DNA from: Fibrobacterota bacterium
Lineage (GTDB): Bacteria > Fibrobacterota > Chitinivibrionia > Chitinivibrionales > Chitinispirillaceae
DNA: 60,488 bases
NCBI GenBank assembly: GCA_023436145.1
Contig: JAEZKP010000066.1
Coordinates: 1-60,488, forward strand
Direction: 5' to 3'
In this document: positions 17,569-26,184 of the stretch, piece by piece
Layout: each line of letters starts with the position of its first letter
How positions within the stretch are numbered: the first letter of the stretch is position 1
The notes under the pieces: model-generated
The model's input: the letters and a program-made list of their open reading frames with translations, nothing else
Told to the model about the DNA's origin: nothing
The model's database searches: none
Position numbers and translations under genes: made by a program

Positions 17569-19116
17569 ATGGTTTCTGTGGGGATTACGCTTCTTTTTGC
17601 AGCACTGTCAGTTATTGCAGCCGATTGTCAAAGCGGTAAAGGGATTACATCCAACGATGTCATAGGGGTCACTGGCAATGGTGACACGTTATGGACATTA
17701 ATGTGGGAAGATGCACGCGGGCAGTTTTCAGTAAATTCCATTATTCATAGTGGTGACAGTGCGGTGCTTAAGCAGGATAAGAACTGGCTCTCTTTTTCTT
17801 TAGGCTGCATCGAATCGAATGTGTTCGATTTAGCCTATGGGGATGGCAGACTTGTGCTTTGTTTTGATACGCTTAAATCCGGCCAGGCTAATCCGGTGCT
17901 GCTACTTACCCGCAATGGTAATTCGATTCAGAAGCAGAACATTGATTTCAATTGGACTGCGGTTTCCAGGGATTCCGTATCCTGTGATTTTACTGCCACA
18001 GAGGTGACCTGGGTTAATGATGGGTTTTATTTTGCCTGCATGGATGCAGGATTAGTGAGATGGGAATATAAAAGTGATCGGAAGACCGTTTTCTCGCCTG
18101 GAAAATCTTTGAGTGTACCGGTTAACCAGTTCAATTGTCCGGAGACTGCTCCCGATACCATGCTCAGGGTAATAGGTGTGGAGCGTTATGGTAATGATGT
18201 GATGGTGGTTACACCGGCTAAAATATGGGGTTTTTCCACTCTCGATTCTTCATGGGACAGCAGTATCAGCTCAGTTTTAGTTAATAGTGAGCTGAAATTT
18301 GTCGGGTTTGAAGCGGTTTACCAGCAGCCTGCAGATCAGGGAATTCTGCTTAGTAAAATAAGAGTTAAAAAAAGTGTATCCGGCAGCTGGAAAGACACAG
18401 TAGTTCTGGCTAAGTACAGCAGGACAAAAAAAAGCTGGCGTTCCATGCTGGAGCAATCGGTGTCTGATGTTACTTTTGGTCCGGGTAATTATATTTTCAC
18501 CCTTACAGATGAAGGTATAAATGCCTATCAGGATACTCTGGCTGATTCGTTGATCAGTAGAACAGTTGTTATTAAATCCTCAGAATTTAATAACTGGATA
18601 ACCGGTAATTTTTCAATCAGTAAGCCTTCATTTACCGATTTACATTATTGCGGAACCAGTGATTCAACCGGATATTTTCTGGTGAGTTCATCAGATGGTA
18701 CATTTCTGGCGAACTGGAAATTTCCGGCAGGGGCTGGTGTTGATTTCTTACAGATAAAGCGGGCACCTCCGGTCAAATCCGGTCTGGAACAAACCTATGC
18801 CCGGCCGGGGTTACTGGTTGCGGATATGTACGATCAGCAGAGCCGCACCGTTTTTATCTACAATCTTTCCAAAGATGCGAACGTTACCATAAGAGTTTAC
18901 GATTACAACATGGATCTGGTGAAAACCATCATCAGTAAAAAATTCAGACGTGCAGGAAATAATGGCGGACAGCACGGACGCAGTACTGTGGAAAGTGAAG
19001 ACTGGTGGGATGGCCGCAATTCTTCAGGGAAGATGGTGGCACCCGGTGTGTATTATTACAGAATTTCAACTGATATCGGAGAGCGGGCGTTTGGAAAGAT
19101 TGTGGTGGCAAAATAA
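17569..19116 (+). CDS. Exported protein with C-terminal FlgD Ig-like domain
   Basis: An exported ~515-residue protein of unknown activity. The chosen ATG 17569 gives a signal peptide (MVSVGITLLFAALSVIAA). The frame is open further upstream inside lolA, with other possible starts at 17530, 17533 and 17545, so the exact start is uncertain. Residues ~40-400 look like beta-propeller or sheet-rich repeats with many Trp, Asp and Ser. The last ~90 residues are a FlgD-type Ig domain (IRVYDYNMDLVKTI, WDGRNSSGKMVAPGVYYYRIS, GKIVVAK), the type linked to T9SS-like surface sorting in the FCB group. The next gene overlaps its 3' end by 26 bases. Confidence 0.75.
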   Translation: MVSVGITLLFAALSVIAADCQSGKGITSNDVIGVTGNGDTLWTLMWEDARGQFSVNSIIHSGDSAVLKQDKNWLSFSLGCIESNVFDLAYGDGRLVLCFDTLKSGQANPVLLLTRNGNSIQKQNIDFNWTAVSRDSVSCDFTATEVTWVNDGFYFACMDAGLVRWEYKSDRKTVFSPGKSLSVPVNQFNCPETAPDTMLRVIGVERYGNDVMVVTPAKIWGFSTLDSSWDSSISSVLVNSELKFVGFEAVYQQPADQGILLSKIRVKKSVSGSWKDTVVLAKYSRTKKSWRSMLEQSVSDVTFGPGNYIFTLTDEGINAYQDTLADSLISRTVVIKSSEFNNWITGNFSISKPSFTDLHYCGTSDSTGYFLVSSSDGTFLANWKFPAGAGVDFLQIKRAPPVKSGLEQTYARPGLLVADMYDQQSRTVFIYNLSKDANVTIRVYDYNMDLVKTIISKKFRRAGNNGGQHGRSTVESEDWWDGRNSSGKMVAPGVYYYRISTDIGERAFGKIVVAK

Positions 19117-20158
19117 ACGGATAGTTGCACTTTGGGCAGCAGCAGCCATGTTGTTGCTGCTTACGGTCAGAACCGGTGCATCGACTGTTGGTGGAAGTTC
19201 CGGTGCTTATTTGCGTCCCTGGGCTGGAGCTGCGGCGATGGCAATTGCAGGGGCAAATTCTGCTTTACCGGAATATCTCTCTCCATGGTGGAATCCTGCT
19301 GCGATGTCTTTTCATAAAGGAAGGGTACTCAGTGGGGGGTTAGGGCTTCGTTCACTGGGACGTACAGATGCTTTCGGTAATTTTGAATTTAAGATTCCTC
19401 CCAGGCTTGGTTTGGGACTAATGGTGTTATACCGGGGAGATCCATTTCTGAACAATCTCTATGATGAAAATGAGAATCCGCTTGAACGTGCCAGCTACAC
19501 TTCTCTTACTGGAAAAATCGCATTCAGCTATTATATCAATCGCAAATTAAGCGCCGGTGCAGCAATCAACATTCGCTTTCAGCAGCTTCCCACAAACATC
19601 GAAGGAAACCGCATGGGGTACTCCAGCTGTACTGATATCGGGTCACTGGATCTTGCCTTTGTTTATCAGCTCAACAGGCTCTGGACTATGGCAGCGGTTC
19701 TGAAGGATGTGGGAGCATCCATGAATTGGACTGTGAACTTAAATAACGGCAATTCTGCTCAGATTGAAGAAAAAGGGCTCCCTTCGCTTACGTTGGCAAG
19801 TGAATATCAGGGTCGCTTTTTCGATAAGCCTCTCATCTGGACAATGGATTTAAAGGGTTATCTTTTTGATGGTGAATTTAAAATTCTGGAGCGTCCACAG
19901 GGGGTCTTCAGTACTGGATTCGAGTGGAGGAACTGGGAAAAGTTTTATATTCGGGCAGGTTTGGGAGAGTTGTTGATAAATGGTGATCTGTTAAGGGACC
20001 GTGACAGCTATTTCAGCAGTTTTCCAATCCGGATCACAGCCGGATTTTCCCTGGATATGCAGCGGCTGCAAAATGGGCTCAGACTTAACTACGGGGTTTC
20101 TACAGATAAGTTATGGGCGGGAATAGACCAGCAGATTGATGTGCAGTGGAACTTTTAG
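19091..20158 (+). CDS. PorV/PorQ-like outer-membrane protein
   Basis: A 355-residue predicted outer-membrane beta-barrel. The TTG at 19091 is preceded by GGAGAG with 7 bases spacing and gives an N-terminus with basic residues then a hydrophobic core (WAAAAMLLLLTVRTGA). The mature start LRPWAGAAAMAIAGANSALP, followed by SPWWNPAAM, is the hallmark of the PorV/PorQ/UPF0164 family: small residues, then a conserved WNPA. Alternating strands run to the end (VDVQWNF-like terminus, final residue Phe). In Bacteroidota PorV shuttles T9SS cargo. The gene starts inside the preceding FlgD-tailed gene, so translation is coupled. Confidence 0.78.
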   Translation: MERLWWQNKRIVALWAAAAMLLLLTVRTGASTVGGSSGAYLRPWAGAAAMAIAGANSALPEYLSPWWNPAAMSFHKGRVLSGGLGLRSLGRTDAFGNFEFKIPPRLGLGLMVLYRGDPFLNNLYDENENPLERASYTSLTGKIAFSYYINRKLSAGAAINIRFQQLPTNIEGNRMGYSSCTDIGSLDLAFVYQLNRLWTMAAVLKDVGASMNWTVNLNNGNSAQIEEKGLPSLTLASEYQGRFFDKPLIWTMDLKGYLFDGEFKILERPQGVFSTGFEWRNWEKFYIRAGLGELLINGDLLRDRDSYFSSFPIRITAGFSLDMQRLQNGLRLNYGVSTDKLWAGIDQQIDVQWNF

Positions 20159-20181
20159 GCTTTTTTACATCGGAGAAAAAG

Positions 20182-21624
20182 ATGTTCAGAACGGTTTTAA
20201 TGATTGGCTCGGTAATAGCTTTGTCGCTTACTGGGAATACTCTGGCAGCTGGAGCATACTACAATTTTGCAGAGGAGCCAATCAATACCCGTGCATCGGC
20301 AATGGGGACTGCCGGTACTGCACTCTTAAACGGTGGCGGTTTCTCTTACTATAATCCGGCTCTGCCTTTCTTAAGTCAACCTAATGTTAACCTTGAGTTT
20401 GGAAAGTTATTCGAAGACCTGGGAAGAGGTCAATTGGAGCTGGTGGGAAATTTCACCAAATGGTTTGTAGCTACAAGTATTCAAAGCCAGACAATTGAGT
20501 TTGAATATGCCGATGAAAGAGGGATAAAAAGCGGTTCTATTGGATCAGAGCAGGGGGTTTTGGCATCAATAAGTGCTGGACTCAAAAAGGAGCGTTTCGC
20601 TTTAGCCTTGGCAGTCAATGGAATTCATGACCGGATTGCTGGTGATTATTCTTATGGTTTTACCGGTAGTGTGGGTGCTCTTTATCAGGTTATTCCCCAG
20701 AAGCTGATTGCTGGTGCTTCAATAATTCATTTTTATGGTCGTAATACCAATTTTATAGACACTTTAGACACTCACTTCGGTGAGGATGAGCTTCCAAGGA
20801 CCATTAGGGCTGGGGTGAGCTGGACTGACTCACTTAAAGGGAAGATCCCTTACACTATTTCATCCGATGTAGTGTACAGTTTCAATTTTGATAAGCTTAT
20901 GGTGCCTATAGGGGCAGAGGCATGGGTTTTACCTATGCTTGCTTTACGTTTAGGTGCAAGGATTAAACATCCTACAGATGTTCTGACTTTTGGAATGGGA
21001 CTTAAGCTGGCAAATTTACTCTACGATGTTGCTTTTACTCCGATGAACTATGAAGGTGATGTGAAGATGAAATGGACTATGGGTTTAACCTATCAGCTCC
21101 CATTTGCAAGTAAGAGTAAGCAGGCTTCGAAGAAAACTGCAGATTCGCTGAAAGCTGTATCGCCAGCAGTAATCGATTCTCCGAAAACAGCCCCGGTAGA
21201 AACCGACAGTGTAGAAGTCCTTCCGACAGAAGATTTCATCCTCAAAGATGACAGCACCGAAGTAATACTACCGGCAGAAACTGATACAGTTACAGAGACC
21301 GCTGCTGAAGTGAAATCGGATTCTGTTCCGGTTCTTCATACACCGGGTATTGACAGTACCGGAAGCAGTGGTAATCAGCAAGAAGATCAGAAAAACAATG
21401 ATTCGATAAAAAATGATGAAATTAAAATTGAAAACAGTTCTGAAAAAGCAACTTCCCCGGATTCTGTTATCATTCAGAAAGAAACAGCTGCAGCGGTTTC
21501 AGATTCGGCAGGTGTTAAAAGTGTGAAAGAGGCTGATAACATGCGTCTTTCTGATACTTTGAATACTGAGAAAAAAGAATCGCAGATTCCGATGCCTGTG
21601 GACAGTAATGCAGACAAAAAGTGA
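20182..21624 (+). CDS. Second PorV/PorQ-like outer-membrane protein with a disordered tail
   Basis: A 480-residue protein starting at ATG 20182 with GGAG six bases upstream; the open frame upstream of it lacks support. The signal peptide (MFRTVLMIGSVIALSLTGNTLAAG) is followed by EPINTRASAMGTAGTALLNGG-type and YYNPALPFL motifs, matching the PorV/PorQ family as in the gene before it. Barrel strands run to about residue 310. The last ~165 residues are low-complexity Ser/Asp/Thr/Pro/Glu/Lys-rich sequence (many TDS, DSV, KSD), probably periplasmic or extracellular and disordered. This tail is unusual for the family. It is the last gene before mreB. Confidence 0.78.
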   Translation: MFRTVLMIGSVIALSLTGNTLAAGAYYNFAEEPINTRASAMGTAGTALLNGGGFSYYNPALPFLSQPNVNLEFGKLFEDLGRGQLELVGNFTKWFVATSIQSQTIEFEYADERGIKSGSIGSEQGVLASISAGLKKERFALALAVNGIHDRIAGDYSYGFTGSVGALYQVIPQKLIAGASIIHFYGRNTNFIDTLDTHFGEDELPRTIRAGVSWTDSLKGKIPYTISSDVVYSFNFDKLMVPIGAEAWVLPMLALRLGARIKHPTDVLTFGMGLKLANLLYDVAFTPMNYEGDVKMKWTMGLTYQLPFASKSKQASKKTADSLKAVSPAVIDSPKTAPVETDSVEVLPTEDFILKDDSTEVILPAETDTVTETAAEVKSDSVPVLHTPGIDSTGSSGNQQEDQKNNDSIKNDEIKIENSSEKATSPDSVIIQKETAAAVSDSAGVKSVKEADNMRLSDTLNTEKKESQIPMPVDSNADKK

Positions 21625-21706
21625 GTAGTGGTTCCTGTTTGTAGCCTTCCTGAAGAAGCATCTCTGGAAAAGTTATTATTTAGTCTACCGAAACCTAAGT
21701 ATATTA

Positions 21707-21735
21707 TTGTATTTTTCAGAATTACAATATACAAT
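21707..21735 (+). promoter_or_regulatory. Candidate sigma-70 promoter of the mreB operon
   Basis: TTGTAT (21707-21712), 17 bases, TACAAT (21730-21735). The start codon of mreB lies 57 bases on. The two boxes also form an inverted repeat (ATTGTAT / ATACAAT). Confidence 0.5.
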
Positions 21736-21791
21736 TTATATCCTGGTTAAAACTGGGCAGGATAAAACAAGTAAACCTATGAGGCATCGAT

Positions 21792-22823
21792 ATGGGATTT
21801 CCCTTCTTATCAAATGATCTCGGAATCGATCTGGGAACTGCAAATACGCTGATTTATGTACGTGGACGTGGCCTTCTTATAGATGAGCCATCGGTGGTGG
21901 CAATCGATAAAAGCACAAAGAAGGTTGTGGCGATAGGACTTGAGGCCAAAAGAATGTTGGGCCGTACTCCTGGAGAAATTGAGGCGATTCGTCCGATGAA
22001 AGACGGAGTGATTGCTGATTTCGATCTGGTAGAGCAGATGCTTAAATATTTTATCAGAAAAGTACAGAAGTACCGTTTCTATTTTCGTCCGCGTGCAGTT
22101 ATCGGAGTGCCTTCAGGGATTACTGAGGTGGAAAAGCGTGCTGTGGTGGATTCTGCAGAGAGTGCAGGAGTCAGGGAGGTTTACCTGGTGGCAGAGCCGA
22201 TGGCTTCTGCAATTGGAATGGGTATTCCGGTAAATGAGCCTTCAGGGAATATGGTGATTGACATCGGAGGGGGAACCGCGGAGATTGCTGTTCTGGCCCT
22301 TAATGGAATGGTTTGTGATATGTCAGTGCGCATCGGTGGGGATGAGATGGATGAGGCGATAGTTTCATACCTGAAAAAAACTTATAACCTGCTGGTAGGG
22401 GAGAGTACAGCCGAACAGATTAAAATGCAGATCGGGTCTGCTTTTCCTCTGGAGGATGAGTTGGAGATGGAGGTAAAGGGGAGGGATCTGGTTGCAGGTA
22501 TTCCTAAAACCCTGAGAATTACTTCAACAGAAATCCGTGATGCACTCAACGAGCCTATTTCCACTATTATCGAGGCTGTAAAGCAGGCTCTGGAGCAGAC
22601 TCCACCGGAACTCAGTGCAGATATTCTGGATAAGGGGATCATTATGACTGGTGGAAGTTCTCAGTTGCGTGGTCTGGATGAGCGTTTGCGTCAGGAAACC
22701 AATCTACCGGTCAATGTGATTGACGAGCCGTTGACTTGTGTGGCAAGGGGATCTCTGAAAATTATTGAAGACCTGGATAAATTCTCACCTGTACTTATGT
22801 CCACCGGAAGAAGGAGCAGGTGA
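21792..22823 (+). CDS. mreB: Rod shape-determining actin MreB
   Basis: A 343-residue bacterial actin, a typical full length. Phosphate 1 motif GIDLGTANTLIYVRGRG near the start, MVIDIGGGTAEIAVL for phosphate 2, and the adenosine motif IIMTGGSSQLRGLDERL near the C-terminus are all intact. MreB filaments at the inner membrane guide lateral wall synthesis. It heads a complete mreB-mreC-mreD-mrdA-rodA cluster. A GAGG element lies just before the ATG. A stem-loop separates it from mreC. Confidence 0.98.
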   Translation: MGFPFLSNDLGIDLGTANTLIYVRGRGLLIDEPSVVAIDKSTKKVVAIGLEAKRMLGRTPGEIEAIRPMKDGVIADFDLVEQMLKYFIRKVQKYRFYFRPRAVIGVPSGITEVEKRAVVDSAESAGVREVYLVAEPMASAIGMGIPVNEPSGNMVIDIGGGTAEIAVLALNGMVCDMSVRIGGDEMDEAIVSYLKKTYNLLVGESTAEQIKMQIGSAFPLEDELEMEVKGRDLVAGIPKTLRITSTEIRDALNEPISTIIEAVKQALEQTPPELSADILDKGIIMTGGSSQLRGLDERLRQETNLPVNVIDEPLTCVARGSLKIIEDLDKFSPVLMSTGRRSR

Positions 22824-22830
22824 ACGATGC

Positions 22831-22854
22831 GGTATCCTTTCACGGAAGGATGCC
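22831..22854 (+). promoter_or_regulatory. Intercistronic stem-loop between mreB and mreC
   Basis: GGTATCCTT (22831-22839) pairs with AAGGATGCC (22846-22854) with one wobble pair and a 6-base loop. No T-tract follows, so it probably stabilises or processes the mreB message and does not end it. This might set MreB in excess over MreC/D, which is inference. Confidence 0.5.
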
Positions 22855-22910
22855 TCACCAGGGGGGCCGGTTAATCCGATTTATTTACCAGAAGACAGGC
22901 GTAATCCTTA

Positions 22911-23750
22911 ATGCAATGGATTTTTGAACTAGTTGTAAGATATCGAACTTTCTGCTCACTTCTCTTTACTGTATTTGTAAGTCTCTGGATGATTTCCGGC
23001 TCTTCAGAGCGACAGGCTGCCACCACCCGTTTTCTGACCTTATCTGTTTTCTACCCTCTGCAGCTCACATTTAATCAGATTACTCTTATAGAGGACATTT
23101 TTGCGGAAAACCGTCGCTTGAAAATGCTCAATGCAGAGCTTAATGTTAAAATATCTTCTTTACAGGAGCATGCTGCCGAATATCAGCGCTTACGCGAATT
23201 GCTTGACTTCTCAAAAGATTACTCCTACAAACTGATTCCTGCCAGAGTGGTTGCCAGGGATCCTTCTCTGACCTATAAGAGTGTGGTGATAAATGCTGGC
23301 AAAAGAGACGGTATCCTTAGCTACATGCCTGTGGTGACTGAGAGGGGGGTGGTTGGAAAAGTGATTTCTTCAATGAACGGAATCTCTCTGGTGCAGCTTC
23401 TTAAAGATCCTTCAAACCGTATCAGTGTTTTAAGCCGCAGAAACCGAAATGTGGGAATTCTGGAAACTGATGATGGACAGAATTTTTTCATGCGGGTCAG
23501 AAGTCATGAGGACTTTCTGCAGGGAGATACTATACTAACCTCGGGTCTGGGAGGGGTTTATCCCCGCGGTCTGGAAGTGGGGATAGTAAAGGATGTCAAG
23601 GGCGGTTCCGACCCTCTTTTTAAAAAGGTTTATGTCCGGCCGACAGTTGACTTTGAACATCTGGAGGAACTTTTTGTTATCCGACTTTCACCTCAATGGG
23701 CTTCATTTCGTGAAGAACTGGATTCCATAGAATTTAACAGCCATGATTAA
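22911..23750 (+). CDS. mreC: Rod shape-determining protein MreC
   Basis: A 279-residue single-pass inner-membrane protein. A transmembrane helix near residues 10-30 is followed by a coiled coil (~60-100, NRRLKMLNAELNVKISSLQEHAAEYQRLREL region) and the double beta-barrel MreC domain (PARVVARDPS, VVINAGKRDGI, MPVVTERGVVGKV, LTSGLGGVYPRGLEVG). It links MreB/MreD to PBP2 in the periplasm. Its 3' end overlaps mreD by 8 bases, implying coupled translation. Confidence 0.96.
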   Translation: MQWIFELVVRYRTFCSLLFTVFVSLWMISGSSERQAATTRFLTLSVFYPLQLTFNQITLIEDIFAENRRLKMLNAELNVKISSLQEHAAEYQRLRELLDFSKDYSYKLIPARVVARDPSLTYKSVVINAGKRDGILSYMPVVTERGVVGKVISSMNGISLVQLLKDPSNRISVLSRRNRNVGILETDDGQNFFMRVRSHEDFLQGDTILTSGLGGVYPRGLEVGIVKDVKGGSDPLFKKVYVRPTVDFEHLEELFVIRLSPQWASFREELDSIEFNSHD

Positions 23751-24240
23751 AACTGTTTTCAAATGGATTGGTATTTTCTTTCTGGTTTTTGTGATGCAGA
23801 CGACTCTGGTTCCTGCGATTTCTATTTACAGCATAAAACCCGATCTTATACTTCTTAGTCTCTTTATGCTCGCTGTAAAAAACGGTGTCATGCCCGGACT
23901 TTACGTGGGATTTTTCCTGGGGCTTGCTCAGGATATCTATTCACCTGTCATTTTAGGTCAGAATGCCTTAGCCAAAACTCTGGCTGGTTTTTTTGCCGGA
24001 CTTTTCAATGAAAAAGTGATGAGGTTGGATCCTGTTGTTCAGGCTGTACTTCTGGTGTTGACTGTTCTTCTGGGGGATCTGGTGTTTCTATTGGTTCAGT
24101 TGGTGAAATCAGGAGGTACTGTGCAGATGCTGAGCCTGGAAATGGTGGCATCTTCACTGCCAAGAGCTATATATTCTCTTCTTTTTGGTTTGGTACCGAT
24201 TTTCTGGGAACATTTGTTCCAGACTAAAACAAAACGGTAG
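23743..24240 (+). CDS. mreD: Rod shape-determining protein MreD
   Basis: A 165-residue integral membrane protein with about five hydrophobic segments, the expected MreD size. Family features include an early VPAISIYSIKPDLILL segment, and GLYVGFFLGLAQDIYSPVILGQNALAKTLAGF in pieces through the middle, with the D-x-x-S/P motif after GLAQ. The ATG overlaps the end of mreC by 8 bases. The PBP2 gene begins 7 bases after its stop. Confidence 0.93.
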   Translation: MIKTVFKWIGIFFLVFVMQTTLVPAISIYSIKPDLILLSLFMLAVKNGVMPGLYVGFFLGLAQDIYSPVILGQNALAKTLAGFFAGLFNEKVMRLDPVVQAVLLVLTVLLGDLVFLLVQLVKSGGTVQMLSLEMVASSLPRAIYSLLFGLVPIFWEHLFQTKTKR

Positions 24241-24247
24241 AAATGTA

Positions 24248-26176
24248 ATGTCATTTGGAAGTTTAATTCAGGATGAACGTCAGGAACGCAATGTAAAAAG
24301 CCTGTTTCTTAGTGCTACTCTCAGCGTATTTCTCTTTCTGCTTATCGTTCGTCTGTTTTATCTTCAGGTGATACTGGCTGAACTCAATCTTCGCCTCTCC
24401 AACGAAAACGCCATGCGGGAGAAGGTTCTTATTCCGCCCAGGGGGAAGATTCTTGACAGAAATGGTGTGGTTCTGGCCAGAAACCGCCCTTCCTATTCTA
24501 TATGTGTTCTTCCTTACAAGCTTCGGGATAAGAAAAAGACCATAAATTCATTATGTATGATAAGAGATTCTTCAGGCGTGGCAATCTTTGACAGCACAGA
24601 GCTGGAGAAGATCTTAAAAAAAGCCCAAACCCGTCGTTTCGAATTGACCCGGTTAAAAGAGGATGTCTCATTGGATCTGGTGAGTATCATTGAAGAGCAT
24701 TCAATGGAAATTCCAGGGGTCATTGTGGAGACCGAAAGTCGCAGAGAGTATACTCTGGGATCGTCTGCATTTCATGTATTAGGATATATGAGTGAAATTC
24801 CTGAGACTGATTTTGATTCACTCAAGGAAGCGGGATATTACTATGGAGATAAAATCGGTAAAGCCGGAATCGAAAAACAATATGAAAGAATATTCAGAGG
24901 AAAATATGGCAAGGAATATGTGGAAGTAAATGCCTATGGAAAGAGTCTGGGGCCGGTTCCCAACATTCCCAGAATAGATCCTGTGCCTGGAAACGATCTT
25001 TATCTGACAATTGATGCTCATTTACAGAGAGTCGCAGAGCTGGCTTTCCCTGATTCGTTAAAGGGAGCTGTAGTTGCTTTAGATCCCAGAAATGGTGAAG
25101 TGCTGGTCATGTACAGCAGCCCCTCGGTTGACCCCAACATTTTCTCTCTCTCCTCTTACTTAAGAAGTCAGAACTGGGGAGAAATAGCAACAGATCCTAA
25201 TTTACCACTCAATAACCGGGCGATTAACGGCACCTACACCCCGGGATCAACATTTAAGTTGATAAGTTCTCTTGCAGGTTTGGAAAGCGGCAAAATGGAT
25301 CGAAACAGCTATATGCCCTCTGGTTGCAAAGGGGCTTATAGAATTGGTTCCAGAGTGGCTCACTGCTGGAAATTGTCCGGACATGGGCCTATGAATCTCA
25401 TCGGTGCAGTGCAGCAATCCTGTAATGTTTACTTTTATCAGGTTGGGTTGCGTCTGGGTGATCAGCTCATAAATAAATACGCAAACATGCTGGGGCTGGG
25501 GGATGTAACCGGAGTCGATCTGCCGGGGGAAAAGGCAGGATGGTTATCTGGTGAGGAGGCATACAATAAGCGCTTTGCCCGAAGGGGATGGAAGTGGACT
25601 ACGGGGCTGGTGCTTGACCTGGCTATAGGACAGACTCAGGTTGTTACTCCGATTCAGCTTGCCCTTATGGTGGGTGGGTTGGCAAATGGGAAAAGCCTGT
25701 ATAAGCCATATCTGGTTAAAGAGGAACGTACTGTAAGTGGTGCTGTTGTCAACCAACGGTTTCCTGAGGTGAAAAGCCGGCTTGATCTTAAAGCGTCATC
25801 TGTAGAAACTATCCGGGAAGGGCTGGGAAGTGTAATGAGAGCCGGAGGGACTGGAGGCAGGGCCGCGGTTCCAGGCGTTGCAGTCGGGGGAAAAACCGGC
25901 AGTGCAGAAAACCCACATGGTGATAAGACCCATGCATTACTGGTTGCCTGTGCACCTGTGGAAAATCCGGTGATCGCCATGGCTGTGGTGGTGGAAAATG
26001 CAGGACATGGTGGATCGATCGCCGCTCCGATTGCCGGTGACATCCTGAGGTACTTCTTTGCTGAAACTGTAGACGGTAGAAGAACTGTGCAGGAACTAAA
26101 TGTTGACAGTGTCAATGTACGCAGATTGAACGCATCTGTTGACAAATTTCGCAAAATTATAGCCGAAGAACAGTAA
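24248..26176 (+). CDS. mrdA: Penicillin-binding protein 2 (elongasome transpeptidase)
   Basis: A 642-residue class B PBP. An N-terminal anchor (~17-38) leads to the pedestal domain (VLIPPRGKILDRNGVVLARN, typical of PBP2). The transpeptidase motifs are complete: S334-T-F-K337, S391-C-N393 and K549-T-G551. It cross-links peptidoglycan during elongation together with RodA. ATG 24248 is chosen; the frame is open upstream into mreD but the extension has no family similarity. The rodA start lies 8 bases after its stop. Confidence 0.96.
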   Translation: MSFGSLIQDERQERNVKSLFLSATLSVFLFLLIVRLFYLQVILAELNLRLSNENAMREKVLIPPRGKILDRNGVVLARNRPSYSICVLPYKLRDKKKTINSLCMIRDSSGVAIFDSTELEKILKKAQTRRFELTRLKEDVSLDLVSIIEEHSMEIPGVIVETESRREYTLGSSAFHVLGYMSEIPETDFDSLKEAGYYYGDKIGKAGIEKQYERIFRGKYGKEYVEVNAYGKSLGPVPNIPRIDPVPGNDLYLTIDAHLQRVAELAFPDSLKGAVVALDPRNGEVLVMYSSPSVDPNIFSLSSYLRSQNWGEIATDPNLPLNNRAINGTYTPGSTFKLISSLAGLESGKMDRNSYMPSGCKGAYRIGSRVAHCWKLSGHGPMNLIGAVQQSCNVYFYQVGLRLGDQLINKYANMLGLGDVTGVDLPGEKAGWLSGEEAYNKRFARRGWKWTTGLVLDLAIGQTQVVTPIQLALMVGGLANGKSLYKPYLVKEERTVSGAVVNQRFPEVKSRLDLKASSVETIREGLGSVMRAGGTGGRAAVPGVAVGGKTGSAENPHGDKTHALLVACAPVENPVIAMAVVVENAGHGGSIAAPIAGDILRYFFAETVDGRRTVQELNVDSVNVRRLNASVDKFRKIIAEEQ

Positions 26177-26184
26177 GGAATTTT

